Positions 33,846-46,009 of a stretch of 64,000 nucleotides of DNA are shown in pieces; positions within the stretch are counted from its first letter, which is position 1, and each line of letters opens with the position of its first letter. A model generated the notes under the pieces. The model saw only the letters and a program-made list of their open reading frames with translations, was not told the origin of the DNA and searched no databases. This DNA is from Lumbricus rubellus (taxonomy: Eukaryota > Annelida > Clitellata > Crassiclitellata > Lumbricidae): the NCBI GenBank assembly GCA_945859605.1, contig OX243816.1, positions 23,112,471 through 23,176,470 of the forward strand. The letters are read 5' to 3'. The translations under genes and the position numbers were made by a program.

Positions 33846-36800
33846 GTGAGTACAATGCATATAGGACATGCACGCGCACACATAGAGGCCTAATTGCACG
33901 TATAGCCTACATACAAACATTATAAGCTATTGTATCTGTTATATTTATAATTGTATATGCAGTATATCTGTATGCATGCATGCAGTTGAACACTTATATC
34001 GTGCGTTTCAAGAAAAAGTTGCCTCAACAAGCCACCGAACAGATCAGGGCTGTTTTTAAGGAATTTTTAGAACTGCACACCCCTTCTTTCTTTTCCCATC
34101 TTCCATGGTAAATTACTCCAAAATGGAAGAAAATTGCCTTTTAAAACAAGTTTTAACGGCAGAGAATTGCTTCTACAACTGCACAACTCCATTTAGAACT
34201 GCACATTTTGTGTAGAACTGCACGCTAAAAAGCCCTTATACAGATGTAAAAAAACGTGGTTAATATAATAAGCTTAGAGTATAAAAATAATGTGATGGCA
34301 TAAAGGTCCAATTTAAAGGCGAGTTTCCTCTCCTATAAACATTATAATAAAATATGCATCCTATTAATTTTGTTGTTCATGACTTGTATTGCGTCATGAT
34401 CTTTTGATGTATGTATCTTTTTATGTATGTATGTTTTTATGTATGTATCTTTTGATGTATGTAGGCTATCTTTTGATGTATGTAGTTCACTGCATCGCTT
34501 GGCGCAACCTGTGCGGATGGGAATGGTCTTGGATGACGACCACTCAACACGAGATGGATAAAAACCCGTCAGCTGCTGCTGATGCTGCTGCTGCTGCTGC
34601 TGCTGCTGCTGATGACGATGCCAGTGATGATAAGAGTGATAAAGCAAAGGACGTCGTTTCGAGACTTCTCTACACGATCGACGATTCAATTCGAGCTTAC
34701 GACGACAATCAGAAGAAACTTCGAAACGATTCATCATCAACGCCAGCAGCAGCAGCAGCAGCCGTGGATGCAGATGAGCGAAGAAGATGTGAGTAGCACT
34801 CAGGGGCGGAAACCTGGTCCGAACTTTGGGGGGGACGGACGAGCGGCTGAAAGACGATCGCTGAAGCGCGAAGCACCGAGTTGGGAGGGGTGAATTAAGG
34901 TTGTTTTTAATATTCACACCTAATTGTAGCATTTTAGCTGTCGTCAAAAATGAAAAATGATCCATTTTCTAAGCACTGGAGGCTCTTAATTGTCTTATAG
35001 AGAGGAGTTGTAATGAACGCAAGACACTGCAGTCTTCATGGAATATGCTAAGACTTCTATACTCTATAGTGTTTTTTTATAGTTTTTGAAGTATTTTTTT
35101 ATTATAGTTTTTATTTTGTTCGGTCGTCGGTCAATTTAGTTTCAGCTCTTGTATTATTTTCCCGCTGAATAACTTTTGTAGTGCAATAGGCCTATTCAGC
35201 CCTCGAAGGACATGGAAGCTTTATTTGCGACTTTTGTTGAGACTTCTAAGAATAAAGGAAACTGAAATTTTTTAGACATTGCCATTTTATTCAAAAAATT
35301 TATCATCTTTATCAAGATTGAATTTTCTTAACTTACATAATTTGAGACTTTTGTTGAGACTTTGAAGAACCTAGGACACTGCAATGTTGTATACCTTGCT
35401 GATTTACTTAGCCTATATAATTTTTTTCTTAAATCTTTATTAATGATGAATGTTTAAAACTGAAACAACCACAGTCCCAATCCTGGGACCATCAACTTTC
35501 CACCATTGAAAATGGACAAATTGTATGTCTAGATTGTCAACCAACTTGCCCCAAGCAAGGCTACCAACTTGCCCATGTGCTGGGGCAAGTTGGTGGACTT
35601 TCCCAGAAAATTTTTAAGTTCAGTTTTGACAAACTTAGAATATATTTTTATGCCTGATTTTTTTACTCTAATGTAGGTGCTACCAATAAATACGTTGTGG
35701 AAAAAACAACTGTTTTGGCATTATCGAAGATGATCAGAAGCCAAAAAACTCTTAACCCTGTCAACTTGCCCCCACTTCCCCTACCTGTCCATACGTATCC
35801 AGAACATGCTTCAATCTATCTGCATAATTGCGTGTGAAAGACTTGCTCAAAGTGACCATTTAAGGTTAGGCTCAGTGGCTCACCATTGTCATAAGTTCAT
35901 AACCATCATACGAGCTCACCAAAACTCCATCTCTCGCTGTCTCCTCACAAGTCTTTCACTCAAAATTGAAAAACATTGCTCTTTCACAAATCCTATCCTG
36001 ATTCTTCTTCTCCTCACATCCCTCGTCATTTCAGCTCTAAACATCACCCACGTAGCCCGTCCATCTGTCTACCTGACTCTCCGGACTTGACCCGCTGCCT
36101 ATCGATTTTGCTTTGATTAAGCGCTGTGAATATGCTGGTTCCCGCGACTTCGCTTTTGTGGGCGCTGTAGAAGTCTCGAGATTACGATTACGGTCTCAGG
36201 ATAGGCTCAGTGGCTCACCGTATAACCATCTAAGCCTAAGGATATATGCTCATATTGTTATCAAAATTAATGTATAAGCTTACGTTTTCTTGCAGATTCT
36301 TCAGCCTGTGATTTTGGTCTCTTCAACTGTGGTCTCTGGGCTTCTACGGTGGCATTCGTTATCCTAAGCATTGTGTCCGGACTCGTCCTATTCGTCCTTG
36401 CTCTGTTGAACATCGGTCTTTCAACTGTCCTTGGCAAGCTCATCCGTCCAGCTTTGGTATTCGCCTGGACGAGCATTCTAGGTACTTATAGTTTAATATT
36501 ATGATAGGTTTATTATGATAATAGATCTTAGTAAGCCAGACGTTAAACTTTGTAAATACTTACTCGTAGGCCCATATGAGTAAGCCTATCAATTGCATCC
36601 GATACATGGGCGTCCGCACGTATGCAAAGCCTAGCTAGGCCTAGCCGCCTAGAACAAGAGCAGCACCACTTTGGAAAATTGACACCTTTTTAGCCTATGT
36701 TTCGCTCCTACTAGGCCTATAAAAATATTTGCAAGCGTCCATAATTATGGTCATATGATTCCTATCTTTCCTATCTGCGTTATTGTTTAGTCGATTCTTT

Positions 36801-38161
36801 AGCAGATTTATCATAGGCTTACTAAAGCGCGATTTCAATGGTGACTAGCCTAGGCCTAAAACAGCTTATTAGGGCCTAAGTTATTATAGGCTAAATGTTA
36901 ACACAAATTCCGTTTCCACGACGCAGTCATTAGGCTATGATTAGACCAATTCCATAGTAAATTTTGACAGGCCTAATTACTTTGAAAAAAAATTAGATCG
37001 TTGCTTTTAAGTTTATCAGTGATGCCTTCGGCTTCAAGGATGAGATTAATACTCATCGGTGGCCCGCGAATGTGAAAAAGGTTGGACTTTTGGCCTACAA
37101 GATTCGATCAATGGCCTATTTTGTGCATTAGGTTAACGGGCGGATTCGTCTGGCGACCTCTTCCGAATAACAGAAATGATAAATATTAGCCTATAGCCTA
37201 GTGTTGCTAATTCGCCGTAAAATTGAATAACCTACTTGAATACGAATCATTTTTAGTTCATGACAAAAGTTTTAGGCCACAAATAAATGTTTTACTATGC
37301 AGGTTATTTGACAGATGAGCCTAAACCCGACAGACTTGTTAAGGCAGCTGCTGCGATTAGGCTACCGTTTTAAACTGGAAATGTCCTTGGCTAATTTAAA
37401 AGTGAAGCAACATAAGTCTTGGTTGTGGGGTATGGTGCCATTAGGTTCTCGATATCCTTGAGGTTTAACACTTCAGTGGAGTTTGTGGGTTTGTTGGTTC
37501 TGTTCCGTTCACCTAATGGTGGCCCTCGACCTCACTTTTGCACTTTTCTATAACAATCATCGCTCCATTATTTTGTAGGATTATGTAGAAACAAAATAAG
37601 AATTTCGAAAACATTTTTTATAACTTGAGCCATTAATTTTAAGATTAAGCAGATTGTAGGTCCATGCGAGACATGTAGGTTCGAGACAGAGACCACACAG
37701 TTTAGAGACTGAGACCGAGATAGGCATGCTTTTCGTTGGTCTGGTGTTCGTGTTTGTGTAGGCCTAAATTGCTTAAAGTAGGCCTACTACGTATGCTGAA
37801 TATTACCATTACAGGCCATCATCTATAAAAACAATTAATATCGTTCATTTATGTTACTTGTTGTTGGTTTACTACAGAGAGCAGCATCATTCTGGCAATA
37901 ATAACATATGCAGTTCTCTTCGGTACGAACTTTCAGCACAACATTCTTACAAGAGACGACAAAGAGTTGTACATGTGGACAACAGCTGCAACTGACAACT
38001 CGACCACCAACCTCGACCTGTCCTTCTACTTGGTCGTCGCAGCCGCCATCTTGAATTGCATCTGTATGGTTGTCAGTTGCATTCCTTTGTTAGACTGCAC
38101 AAAGTGTCGTAGAATCAAAGAGTCAAAAAGTGCGATGGATGGCATCATCATGATGTACTGA
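33446..38161 (+). CDS. clarin-like tetraspan membrane protein, four exons
   Basis: Exons 33446-33845, 34486-34788, 36296-36481, 37878-38161; all internal junctions are phase 1; 390 residues (287 plus stop-free cassette of 101 codons). Four hydrophobic segments: VVLTSLLTAVLALTSVSLM, AFVILSIVSGLVLFVLALL, SIILAIITYAVLF and SFYLVVAAAILNCICMVV. After the first segment, VNFGLFHGYKRLDNGLG fits the clarin Y/F-G-L-F-x-G-x-K-x-x-x-x-G-L-G motif. The C-terminus DGIIMMY resembles the clarin ending EDILY. Clarins act in hair-cell and photoreceptor membranes in vertebrates. The start could be 33446, 33494 or 33530; the last gives a short cytosolic N-terminus more like known clarins. A claudin-family assignment is less likely because the W-GLW-C-C claudin motif is absent. 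Confidence 0.82.
34045..34237. mobile_element. hAT-like MITE, family B copy 2
   Basis: Reverse-oriented relative of 27385-27572. Ends CAGGGCTGTTTTTAAGGA and CTAAAAAGCCCTT. The flanks GAACAGAT and ATACAGAT match at six of eight bases, a worn target duplication. In intron 1 of the clarin-like gene. Confidence 0.8.
34486..34788 (+). CDS. clarin-like cassette exon (Ala/Asp-rich, 101 codons)
   Basis: Acceptor TGATGTATGTAG|TT, donor GAAGAT|GTGAGT; 303 bp, phase 1 in and out, so inclusion or skipping keeps the frame. It encodes HCIAWRNLCGWEWSWM, an Ala run, an Asp/Lys-rich stretch (DDDASDDKSDKAKDVV) and a second Ala run. No such insert is known to me in clarins. It may be an alternative exon. Confidence 0.62.
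35770..36190 (+). repeat. probable LINE 3' remnant
   Basis: GATTAAGCGCTGTGAATATG to GGGCGCTGTAGAAGTCTCGA, then ATTACGATTACG, resembles the 3' tail of CR1/Jockey-like LINEs. The protein-like part before it is too worn to identify. In intron 2 of the clarin-like gene. Confidence 0.4.
36296..36481 (+). CDS. clarin-like coding exon 3 (TM2 and start of TM3)
   Basis: Acceptor TTTTCTTGCAG|AT, donor CTAG|GTACTT. Encodes FGLFNCGLWAS, TM2, LNIGLSTVLGKLIRP and the start of TM3. Confidence 0.9.
37425..37533 (+). repeat. short repeat family C, copy 3
   Basis: GTGGGGTATGGTGCCATTAG to CCTAATGGTGGCCCTCGACC. In intron 3 of the clarin-like gene. Confidence 0.6.
37878..38161 (+). CDS. clarin-like terminal coding exon (TM3, TM4, C-tail)
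   Basis: Acceptor TTTACTACAG|AG, stop TGA at 38159-38161. Encodes the rest of TM3, the second loop with NSTTN (possible N-glycosylation), TM4 and a basic then acidic tail. Confidence 0.9.
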
Positions 38162-38225
38162 TCAGCATTTAATTTACATAATTTCTTGTGTGTGCAAGAT
38201 AAACATGCATGTAGGCCTTCCGCTG

Positions 38226-38231
38226 AATAAA
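38226..38231 (+). promoter_or_regulatory. poly(A) signal AATAAA for the clarin-like gene
   Basis: 65 bp after the stop codon. Confidence 0.7.
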
Positions 38232-38760
38232 GCATATTGGGGTTGTCCTATAATTATCTGGACTTCAGCTGCGAAATTTGCAATACAAGGATTTAGTTCA
38301 AATGATCTAAAGCACTGTTTCTGTTGATCGACGTTTTTCATAAATGCACGTGTGCTGCTTAACATACGTTACCATCCTGCTGCAGTGGTAATTATTGGTT
38401 AAGCACTGCCACCGAATATCAAAAACCAGTGCATCCGATCGAGTAGGACTACATATTATTGTTACGTGTGTCGAGACGGTTCATACTGGTTGCATGCAGG
38501 GAGATAATCATAATAGTCTGGAGAGTGGAAAAGAAAAGGTAGTTGGAAGGAAAGCAAAGAAATTTTGACGTATAGTATCGAGCTGTTTCATAGCTGGCTC
38601 CACTATAATAGGTCTCGCTGGCTGCTGGTCTCTGCCATTTTTGGTTTAACAGTACACAGGGATCGGTTATGGACCATTGGCTTTACATTCTGTAAGCTTA
38701 CACGTCAGATGTTGGCTACCGGCTGCGGTTATGTGAACTCTTGCATCAGCTAGATGATGT

Positions 38761-38978
38761 GGGGCGCGGTGGTCTAGTGGTGGCGTCGTTGCCTTGGAAC
38801 CGGAAGGTCCGAGGTTCGAATCCACCTCGCCGCGTAAGGACCTTGGGCAGGTCCTTCACTTACAATTGCTCAGCGCTTCGGCGTGAAACTCCGATGCAGT
38901 GTCCGCTCTGCATCGGGAGCGCCTCTGAGTAGCGAGAGCTTGAAGGGGCGCTATAACAAGTGCACATACAAACAAGCT
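38761..38978 (+). mobile_element. tRNA-derived SINE, full-length copy
   Basis: The tRNA-like head begins GGGGCGCGGTGGTCTAGTGG (A box) and has GAGGTTCGAATCCACC (B box). The body is CTTCACTTACAATTGCTCAG and GCGTGAAACTCCGATGCAG. The tail hairpin is GCGCCTCT / AGGGGCGC (38919-38951), then CTATAACAAG. Best-preserved copy in the window. Confidence 0.92.
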
Positions 38979-39079
38979 ATATAATGACTATATATGGTAG
39001 GCCTATCGCCGCCTATGTGAGTCTAATTATATTGTGTAAGAAAAAATGACTATGCTGTTAAGCCTGTTATAGATACTAC

Positions 39080-39906
39080 AGGGTGGGCCAATAGGAATGC
39101 AACAACTTTGACGCCTTATAACTTAAGCAATTTTTATCTGAGCGTCTTGTCCTATATATCGGATTGAACATAATTATCCATTTTATCAATCTGCAAAATA
39201 TCTAAGAGATACTATTACGACTTTTTGAGATAATGCCATTAATGCTTGATGTCCCTTTTTTGCCATGAAACTGCAAGAGAAAACCAAAAGTCTTAAACTT
39301 AATATGTCAATGACTCAATTCTAAACAATCACTAGTTCTAACAATAATTAATATCAATTCATATCTTGAGTGAATTTATCATAAGTCAAACAAATATTCA
39401 ATATGTCCACCACGTGCTATAATGACAGCGTGGCCAGTTCTCCGGTTCAATAAACTCTGGTACGTTAGCGTTCAGATAGGCAACCGTATGACGTGAACGA
39501 TGCGCCGGCGGGAGAACGTTTGCGACCACAGTTGCGGCTGTTAGACGTTCCCGTGGAATCAATTTGTTTAATAAATCGATGTAGAGCATATTTATTCCAT
39601 TTTCTAGAAGGGAATTCTATCAACATCTGGTGTGCTTTGTATTAGTTTTGTACTCTTAAGATTCTGATTAAAATTCTATCCTCTTCCGTGAGCGGCGTCA
39701 TGATGTTCATTATTTACATTCAAAATTGAGAGGTGTGCGTCGCACCAATATTTTTTATTTAAACGGTGCCGAATATCAGCGCAAGATTTTATACAGTAGT
39801 AGAATGGATAATTACCTTCAATTTAGTATATTGATTACGATGTTCGGATAAAAATTGTTCAAGTTATAAGGCGTCAAAGTTGTTGCATTCCTATTGGCCC
39901 ACCCTG
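39080..39906 (-). mobile_element. mariner-like element with about 66-bp inverted ends
   Basis: Flanked by TA. Ends CAGGGTGGGCCAATAGGAAT and its reverse complement, with strong inverted similarity for about 66 bp. The interior carries a minus-strand transposase remnant (39589-39398) reading LPPAHRSRHTVAYLNANVP and FIEPENWP, as in mariner proteins (GAPAHxxRxTxxFL and APxxWPPNSPDLNP). It is deleted and non-functional. Confidence 0.87.
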
Positions 39907-40145
39907 TATATATGTTGCAACGTTAAAAAATCATTGCTAATCAAAGAAAGATGGACACAAAGTTCATAAGCTCAAGGCAAATTTATATTTCCGGAATTTT
40001 TTGCGTACACCCCTTACCGGCGCCTGGCGTACCCCAGAGATATGCGTGCCACAGTTTGAGAACCCCTGTTATATCATACTTATATGCTTATATACATCCA
40101 AGCATATGCCCACTGGAGTGCAGCAGAATGCAGTGGACTCTGTTG

Positions 40146-40773
40146 CAGTGGCGTAGCAATGTGTTTGGGGGCCCTTGTGTAGGGATTTCAGTGGTGGGCC
40201 CCTTCAATGCTCGAACCCCATCAATTTCAAACAAAAAGGCTGCGCAAAACGCCTGGCTCTTTTGCTATAAGCTTAGACATTATCACATTATAAGCTTATG
40301 CATATTTCGCACTCAAAATTAATAGAAAATTAGCTCATTGCAATTTGTATCATTTTCTCCCATTTATGTTTAATGTGTATTTAACATTTAAAATTTATTC
40401 AGTCTACCAGAGAAAAATTGAATTAGAGCTTAAGCCAATGACACTTTTGACTTAAGTTTTGCGTGTGTACACCGAACAATGCGAACATGTAGGCTAGACT
40501 TGATTACATTCTGAATATTCAGAAAGTAAAAAAGTGACTCTGACCGCCGGGGGACCCGAGGTGGCCCTGTCAGTCGGGGGCCCTTGTGCACTGCACGTGC
40601 TGCACGCCCTATTGCTACGCCCAGTGTAAGAATTGTGGAAAAATAGCTGGAGGGTTGGACCATTATCCACTTGGAATCGGGGTGTGAAAAACAGACTATC
40701 ATGGGGCTCGAAGAAAGACTGGGGGGTTGAAACCTCCAACCCCCCGGCAATTATCACCCTGGCTACGCCACTG
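40146..40773. mobile_element. hAT-like element, 628 bp, with nested MITE
   Basis: Ends CAGTGGCGTAGCAAT and GCTACGCCACTG, bounded by an exact 8-bp duplication CTCTGTTG (40138-40145 and 40774-40781). CAGTGGCGTAGC is a very common hAT end. A family D MITE (40622-40761) has inserted near its right end, so two insertion events are dated relative to each other. Confidence 0.92.
40622..40761. mobile_element. hAT-like mini-MITE, family D copy 2
   Basis: 140 bp, ends CAGTGTAAGAATTG and CAATTATCACCCTG, exact 8-bp duplication GCTACGCC. Nested inside the hAT element at 40146. Confidence 0.92.
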
Positions 40774-41029
40774 CTCTGTTGGGCTGATATGCCTTGCCAC
40801 TGATGCCCTTTCTGGCTTGATAGCTTCTAATCGTTTGCTGTTGAATCCATCCAAAACCCAATTCATTTGGCTTGACGGTTGCAGACAGTTGACTTATCTA
40901 GAGTTTCTAGACCTGCACCTTTCTAACTGTGACCTTCCCCATATCACATTCTCCCATAGTATCCGTGACCTTGGAGTGAGACTTGACCAAGAACTTAGTC
41001 TTTACACAGCATGTCAACATGCTGTGTAA
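40774..41029 (+). pseudogene. non-LTR retrotransposon RT fragment
   Basis: ASNRLLLNPSKTQFIWLDG and SHSIRDLGVRLDQELSL match the family blocks SNRLKLNPxKTEFIxxG and SVRDLGVxLD. It is cut off at 41029 by another repeat. Confidence 0.8.
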
Positions 41030-41390
41030 GAAATTTTTCGAATTTTTTAAAAATTAACATCGCAAGGGCCTAAAACAAGGCTTCGCAACAGCATTACTAG
41101 CGCTCCTAGCGAGAGGAATCGTAAATAACACCTTCATGGATGCGCATTTCATGCTATTTTGACATAAAACTAATTCAAATGTTTCACAAAATTTTTGAAA
41201 ATTATTTTTAAAGCTATTAAATTCTACTAAAAATATTTTTAAAAATTAGAAATAATTTTTTTGATGTGTGACGTCACACATGGCCTGACCCCCTCCCGCT
41301 GTCACAAACTGTCACACTTTCTTACACCCCATCTCCCTGGAGCGTGACGTACTTTATGGACGGCCCCTAGGGCGTCTTGACCGGGTCGTG
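41030..41390. repeat. unclassified DNA-element remnant
   Basis: Its right edge reads GCGTGACGTACTTTATGGAC GGCCCC; I recall the reverse complement (GGGGCCGTCCATAAAGTACG) as a frequent repeat end in invertebrate genomes. No coding content. Confidence 0.4.
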
Positions 41391-41826
41391 CGCTCTAGCT
41401 GCTGCGCGGCTTATTGGTCATACACTGTGACTCTGGTGACCGCTGAAGGCTCGCACGGCCTGACAGGTAGAGTTGTAAGCCTGTAATGTGTCGCCCCTCG
41501 TTCTGCTAGTATTGGGACTGGCACTGTCAGACAGCAAACAGTGGCGGAGTAACGCCGGAGTTCATCAACTAACGTAGATATTATTTTATGCTGTAGTTTT
41601 CCCGCCCTATGGACACCTGCTTGATCCCAGATGTCGCTACACTCCCTGACAACATTGTCATATTGAGCCCATATGTGCGTCATATTGGACGTCATATGGT
41701 AAAGATCTCTAAATTCATGTGGTTTGCACCCGACAGCCCATATCTTTTTTATATGACAAACCCATAAAGGCCTCATATACAATTCATATGCCATACATAT
41801 TACAAAAGGATATCTAAACCATATGT

Positions 41827-42593
41827 CTGCTAGATAGATTATATATGATTTGCCCATCTATGCAATGTATGCATGCTAGATAGATTATATATGATTTACC
41901 CATCAATACAATGTATGCATGCTAGATAGATTATATATGATTTACCCATCTATGCAATGTATGCATGCTAGATAGATTATATATGATTTACCCATCTATG
42001 CAATGTATGCATGCTAGATAGATTATATATGATTTACCCATCTGTGCAATGTATGCATGCTAGATAGATTCTATATGATTTACCCATCTATGCAATGTAT
42101 GCATGCTAGATAGATTATATATGATTTACCCATCTATGCAATGTATGCATGCTAGATAGATTATATATGATTTACCCATCTATGCAATGTATGCATGCTA
42201 GATAGATTCTATATGATTTACCCATCTGTGCAATGTATGCATGCTAGATAGATTCTATATGATTTACCCATCTATGCAATGTATGCATGCTAGATAGATT
42301 ATATATGATTTACCCATCTGTGCAATGTATGCATGCTAGATAGATTCTATATGATTTACCCATCTGTGCAATGTATGCATGCTAGATAGATTATATATGA
42401 TTGACCCATCTATGCAATGTATGCATGCTAGATAGATTATATATGATTTACCCATCTATGCAATGTATGCATGCTAGATAGATTATATATGATTTACCAT
42501 CTATGCAATGTATGCATGCTAGATAGATTATATATGATTTACCATCTATGCAATGTATGCATGCTAGATAGATCGTAGATGATTTATCCATCT
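41827..42593 (+). repeat. 46-bp satellite, about 16 copies
   Basis: Unit ATGCATGCTAGATAGATTAT, then ATATGATTTACCCATCTATG, CAATGT. Copies differ mainly at two sites (TATATATG/TCTATATG and CTATG/CTGTG), and the last ones lose one C. ATGCATGC is self-complementary. Confidence 0.95.
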
Positions 42594-42599
42594 GCATTC

Positions 42600-45500
42600 C
42601 ACCTGAAACAACTGTGCAACATTAGAACAAAGCAACTGCTACTATATGATAGATAAAACATTTTTATTTTCCACAAGAACAATTGTTATTACAAACATTT
42701 TTTACTACACACAATTCAATTAGATGCTGCTCCAGTTAGATATCCAGCTGTCTGACAGTCAACGAGAAATGAGAATTATCAGACGCTTCTTAAAATATAA
42801 CATAAATTCAAGCAACAGATAAATAACGGTCGTCACTTCCATACCCATTAGTAGCAACATTGAATGCATAAAGCCCATGACTGTGCTGTATCAAGGCTCA
42901 ACCAGAGAAAACATTATTGAAGATGGAAATAAGTAAGCAGAAACCATTGCCTGAAGGTGGATAGAGGCGTTCATTGCAAGGGTTTCAACAGGTTAGTTTG
43001 AATCTTAGTCTCATAAGGTTATTAAAGTTCAAGTTGAATGAAGATCACGCCCATGTTCAGACTGTTGAAGCAGAACCATGCAGGAACTGAAGAGAGGCAC
43101 TCCTAGGTTTTTTCTCGACTCCAGAGCACCATCAGCATAAAACTGTGATTTAAAACCAAAGTGATTCTGCCTCCATACCCATAATGCAACATGCTGCAAA
43201 GAGTAAGGTTATAACTTAACTGTGCAAACAACAGTTCTTTGGGTACTAATAACCCTCATTAATATCACATTTCAGACTCAGCTCACATAATTTTATAAAC
43301 AATTAACACGGTCAATATCTATTACTTATTTCTACATTTCTATAGCGCCCCTTCTAGCTTTGTTTTATATAGTCATGTAGAAAGAAAGAAAATCATCACA
43401 ACTTCATATTCATTCAGTCAGGAAATGGATAAAAGAAGCCTACTCAAAGGCTTAATTGTGATGTATGCATACAAAGTTGACTGAACACTATACGCAGCAA
43501 ACAGTTACACCAAGTAAAAATCAATCAACTAAGTAAGTCAGACAATTCTAATTAATGTTCACCAATAAACATCATTTATACAACTCAATAGCATTTAATT
43601 GATAAAACACATGCTGATATACCAATGTAATTTTGATACATTTTTACACTTCTATAACAGAAATTTAAGGAAGAGTCATTAACAACAATCAAAAGGTCTG
43701 ACAAACCCATCAGAAAAAGAATATATGCTCACTTTTGTAAGCAATGCTGTGCCCAATAATAGGAATTATTATGAGGCAGGTTCCTCCAAGTTACATCACT
43801 ATACTAGCCATTGCCAAACATGCTGTCTATCAGGATGTTTGTTTTCTGCCATGAGATTTTGAAAATGATGAAGCACAATAAAGTTGGACTTCATTGACAG
43901 TGACTGGAAAAAAACCGTGTACACTAGTTGACACAAATGCAACAAGATACAAAATCTGCAGTCGAGTCAGGACGACTAAAAAAATTGTCGTGGATGAGTG
44001 TTTTAGGGTTAAGGCCTAGGTCTGTAGCAATTTATATATGAGTGTTCAATTAAGGACACCGTAAAGCATCCTTGGTATGAAATTTTTATCGCTCCTGGAG
44101 AGCAAGGTGACATCATAATCGCAGGGTCGCAGATTATAAAGTTGAACAAGTCTTCGAGGCAACATTGATTGTTCAGAACAAAGAACTCATTCATTAATAC
44201 AATTATCAGAAGGCTAGCATCAAGCACAACGCACCAACTGACCCCCCCCCCCGGCAAGTTAGGCGGAAAGTATCCGGCGTTACTTATTTTTAACACAAGT
44301 CTCTGGAGTCTTTCACGGTCCCATGCCATTGAGAGACCATCACTAGGCCAGAGATGCATCTATCACTGAAGACACAACTGTTGCCTTAGCAACCCGGCAG
44401 AGGACATCACCAGGAAGACTGTACGACGAAGTATTCCGAATGTGTGTACGGCTCTGCTGCAACAGATTAGGACGACCTCCTCCATGTGAATGATGGCTCG
44501 AACGTCACCACGGCTCCTGCAATGGCAAGAATATTAGAGCAAATCAACATTACATGCATCGTCTAATAAGAAGTTAATAATTGCTGTACAGATTGAACAT
44601 GGAATAGCAAATGCAATTCTTCAGAGGAGGTGTAAGAATAATGTTATCAAAAGAAGAATATTAGATCAAAGTTAACGAAGAAAAGACAAGTTCATTAAGC
44701 AGCGAGCACAGAGCGGAGCATGAATTAAAATTTTTCTGACGTAATATTTATTAACTACTTCAATTCCAATGAACAAACATATATAATCATGTAGCATTCA
44801 CCCATATATCCAGCTTTATGAGTGATGCTCTCCTGGCTCCACTGCTTCCCCCTCAAGCAGGTAATCGAATATAGGAATGCTGCTCCAGTTTGGTGCTGCC
44901 TACTAGGTCTAGTAGGCAGCACCAAACTAGAGCAGTCTCCTGCCTACCAGAACAAGCTCTTAGTGCTACTCACTTGCGCTTATATTTTTTTAGTCTGAAC
45001 AAGGTCTGCTTTCCTGTTGCTTTCACCTCCACTAAGCGGAACCACTGGCCCCTTGATCTGGAATGGCCTTTCGTAGATGCTACGCTCCCTTCCTAGAACT
45101 TCTCAGCCATTCCTCTCATCTTAAGCCAATGGCCATGCTGCGGTTGACAACCTGAAATGGGATTCTGTGCTACCCCACTTAGTGCCTAGAGGTCAAACTA
45201 ATATTATCTATAGATACTAAGTTAAAGACTGCCCTACTTAGTCATAGTTGGACCAAGAGTCTCCCTGTGTAGTCACCTTAAAGGGGTGGAACAACAATTT
45301 CCTAGACAACAATAACATGAATATATTGAAGATTTAGCAATCATAATCGTAAAAAAATCGTAAAGCAAAACATCTTGTTCCTGCAGCATACACTATCACT
45401 TGTATTATATCACTTAACACCAAAGCAATTTATTCATCACTGGAAATTAAAAGGATTTTCACTTACAGGAACAATTCACCAGATGTTTGGTTGTGGCGTG

Positions 45501-46000
45501 GTTCCCGAAATCCATTTCTCAGTAGGTTACTTCAAAGCAGGCACGTCATTTTTCACCGCATATCAGACATTCAAGTCTAAAATATATATGTACATTTGTA
45601 TATTATACATGAAAATTGCACAACAGCTAAATCAATCCGTAAACAAGCACACCAGATCAGTGACCAATATACAGAAAGTAAACAAATATGACCACCGCAG
45701 TTTGGGGCAAATTAGAATGCTCTGATTTACAGCCTAATATTTGCCAGTCAGTTAGTGCCAGTAATAACATCTACCGGCAGTTCTAACACGGTGTAAAGGT
45801 TTCAGATTAACCCCTCCTAAACATAACCCACCCACCACCCGTAACTTGAAACCGGTTTCAGATTACCCCCCCCCCCCCCCAATACAAGACTTGCATCAAT
45901 CATCGCATTTATTGCACTAAAAAATCAGCAAAAATCATCCAGCTTCTTGTTTTAGTCTGCAGATTTTCATCCCTCATCCCACATCGTGGTAATTTATCAA
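42600..46000. other. gene-poor stretch, nothing confidently identified
   Basis: Frames at 44009-44359 and 45375-45725 have no family motifs or splice support. A weak LINE-like phrase (GGCCCCTTGATCTGGAATGG, 45050) and a perfect hairpin at 44890-44937 (GTTTGGTGCTGCCTACTAGG and its complement) are the only structures seen. Confidence 0.5.
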
Positions 46001-46009
46001 TTTTTTTAT

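Noticed and set aside
38761..38835. Genuine tRNA gene
   Set aside because: A and B boxes are present but the acceptor and anticodon stems do not pair well, and the same head is followed by the same body at 53800 and 17263. It is a SINE.
41411..41857. 148-residue minus-strand frame
   Set aside because: It begins in the satellite edge and crosses CATATG-rich repeat DNA. No domain recognised and no splice support.
41827..42593. CRISPR-like array
   Set aside because: Direct repeats touch each other with no unique spacers, in animal DNA. It is a satellite.
44009..44359. Terminal exon of a minus-strand gene
   Set aside because: The frame crosses a poly-G run, has no family motif, and no upstream exon was found.
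44890..45096. LINE RT tail or host exon
   Set aside because: One phrase resembles the PLIWNGLP block of LINE proteins but the rest does not follow, so evidence is too thin.
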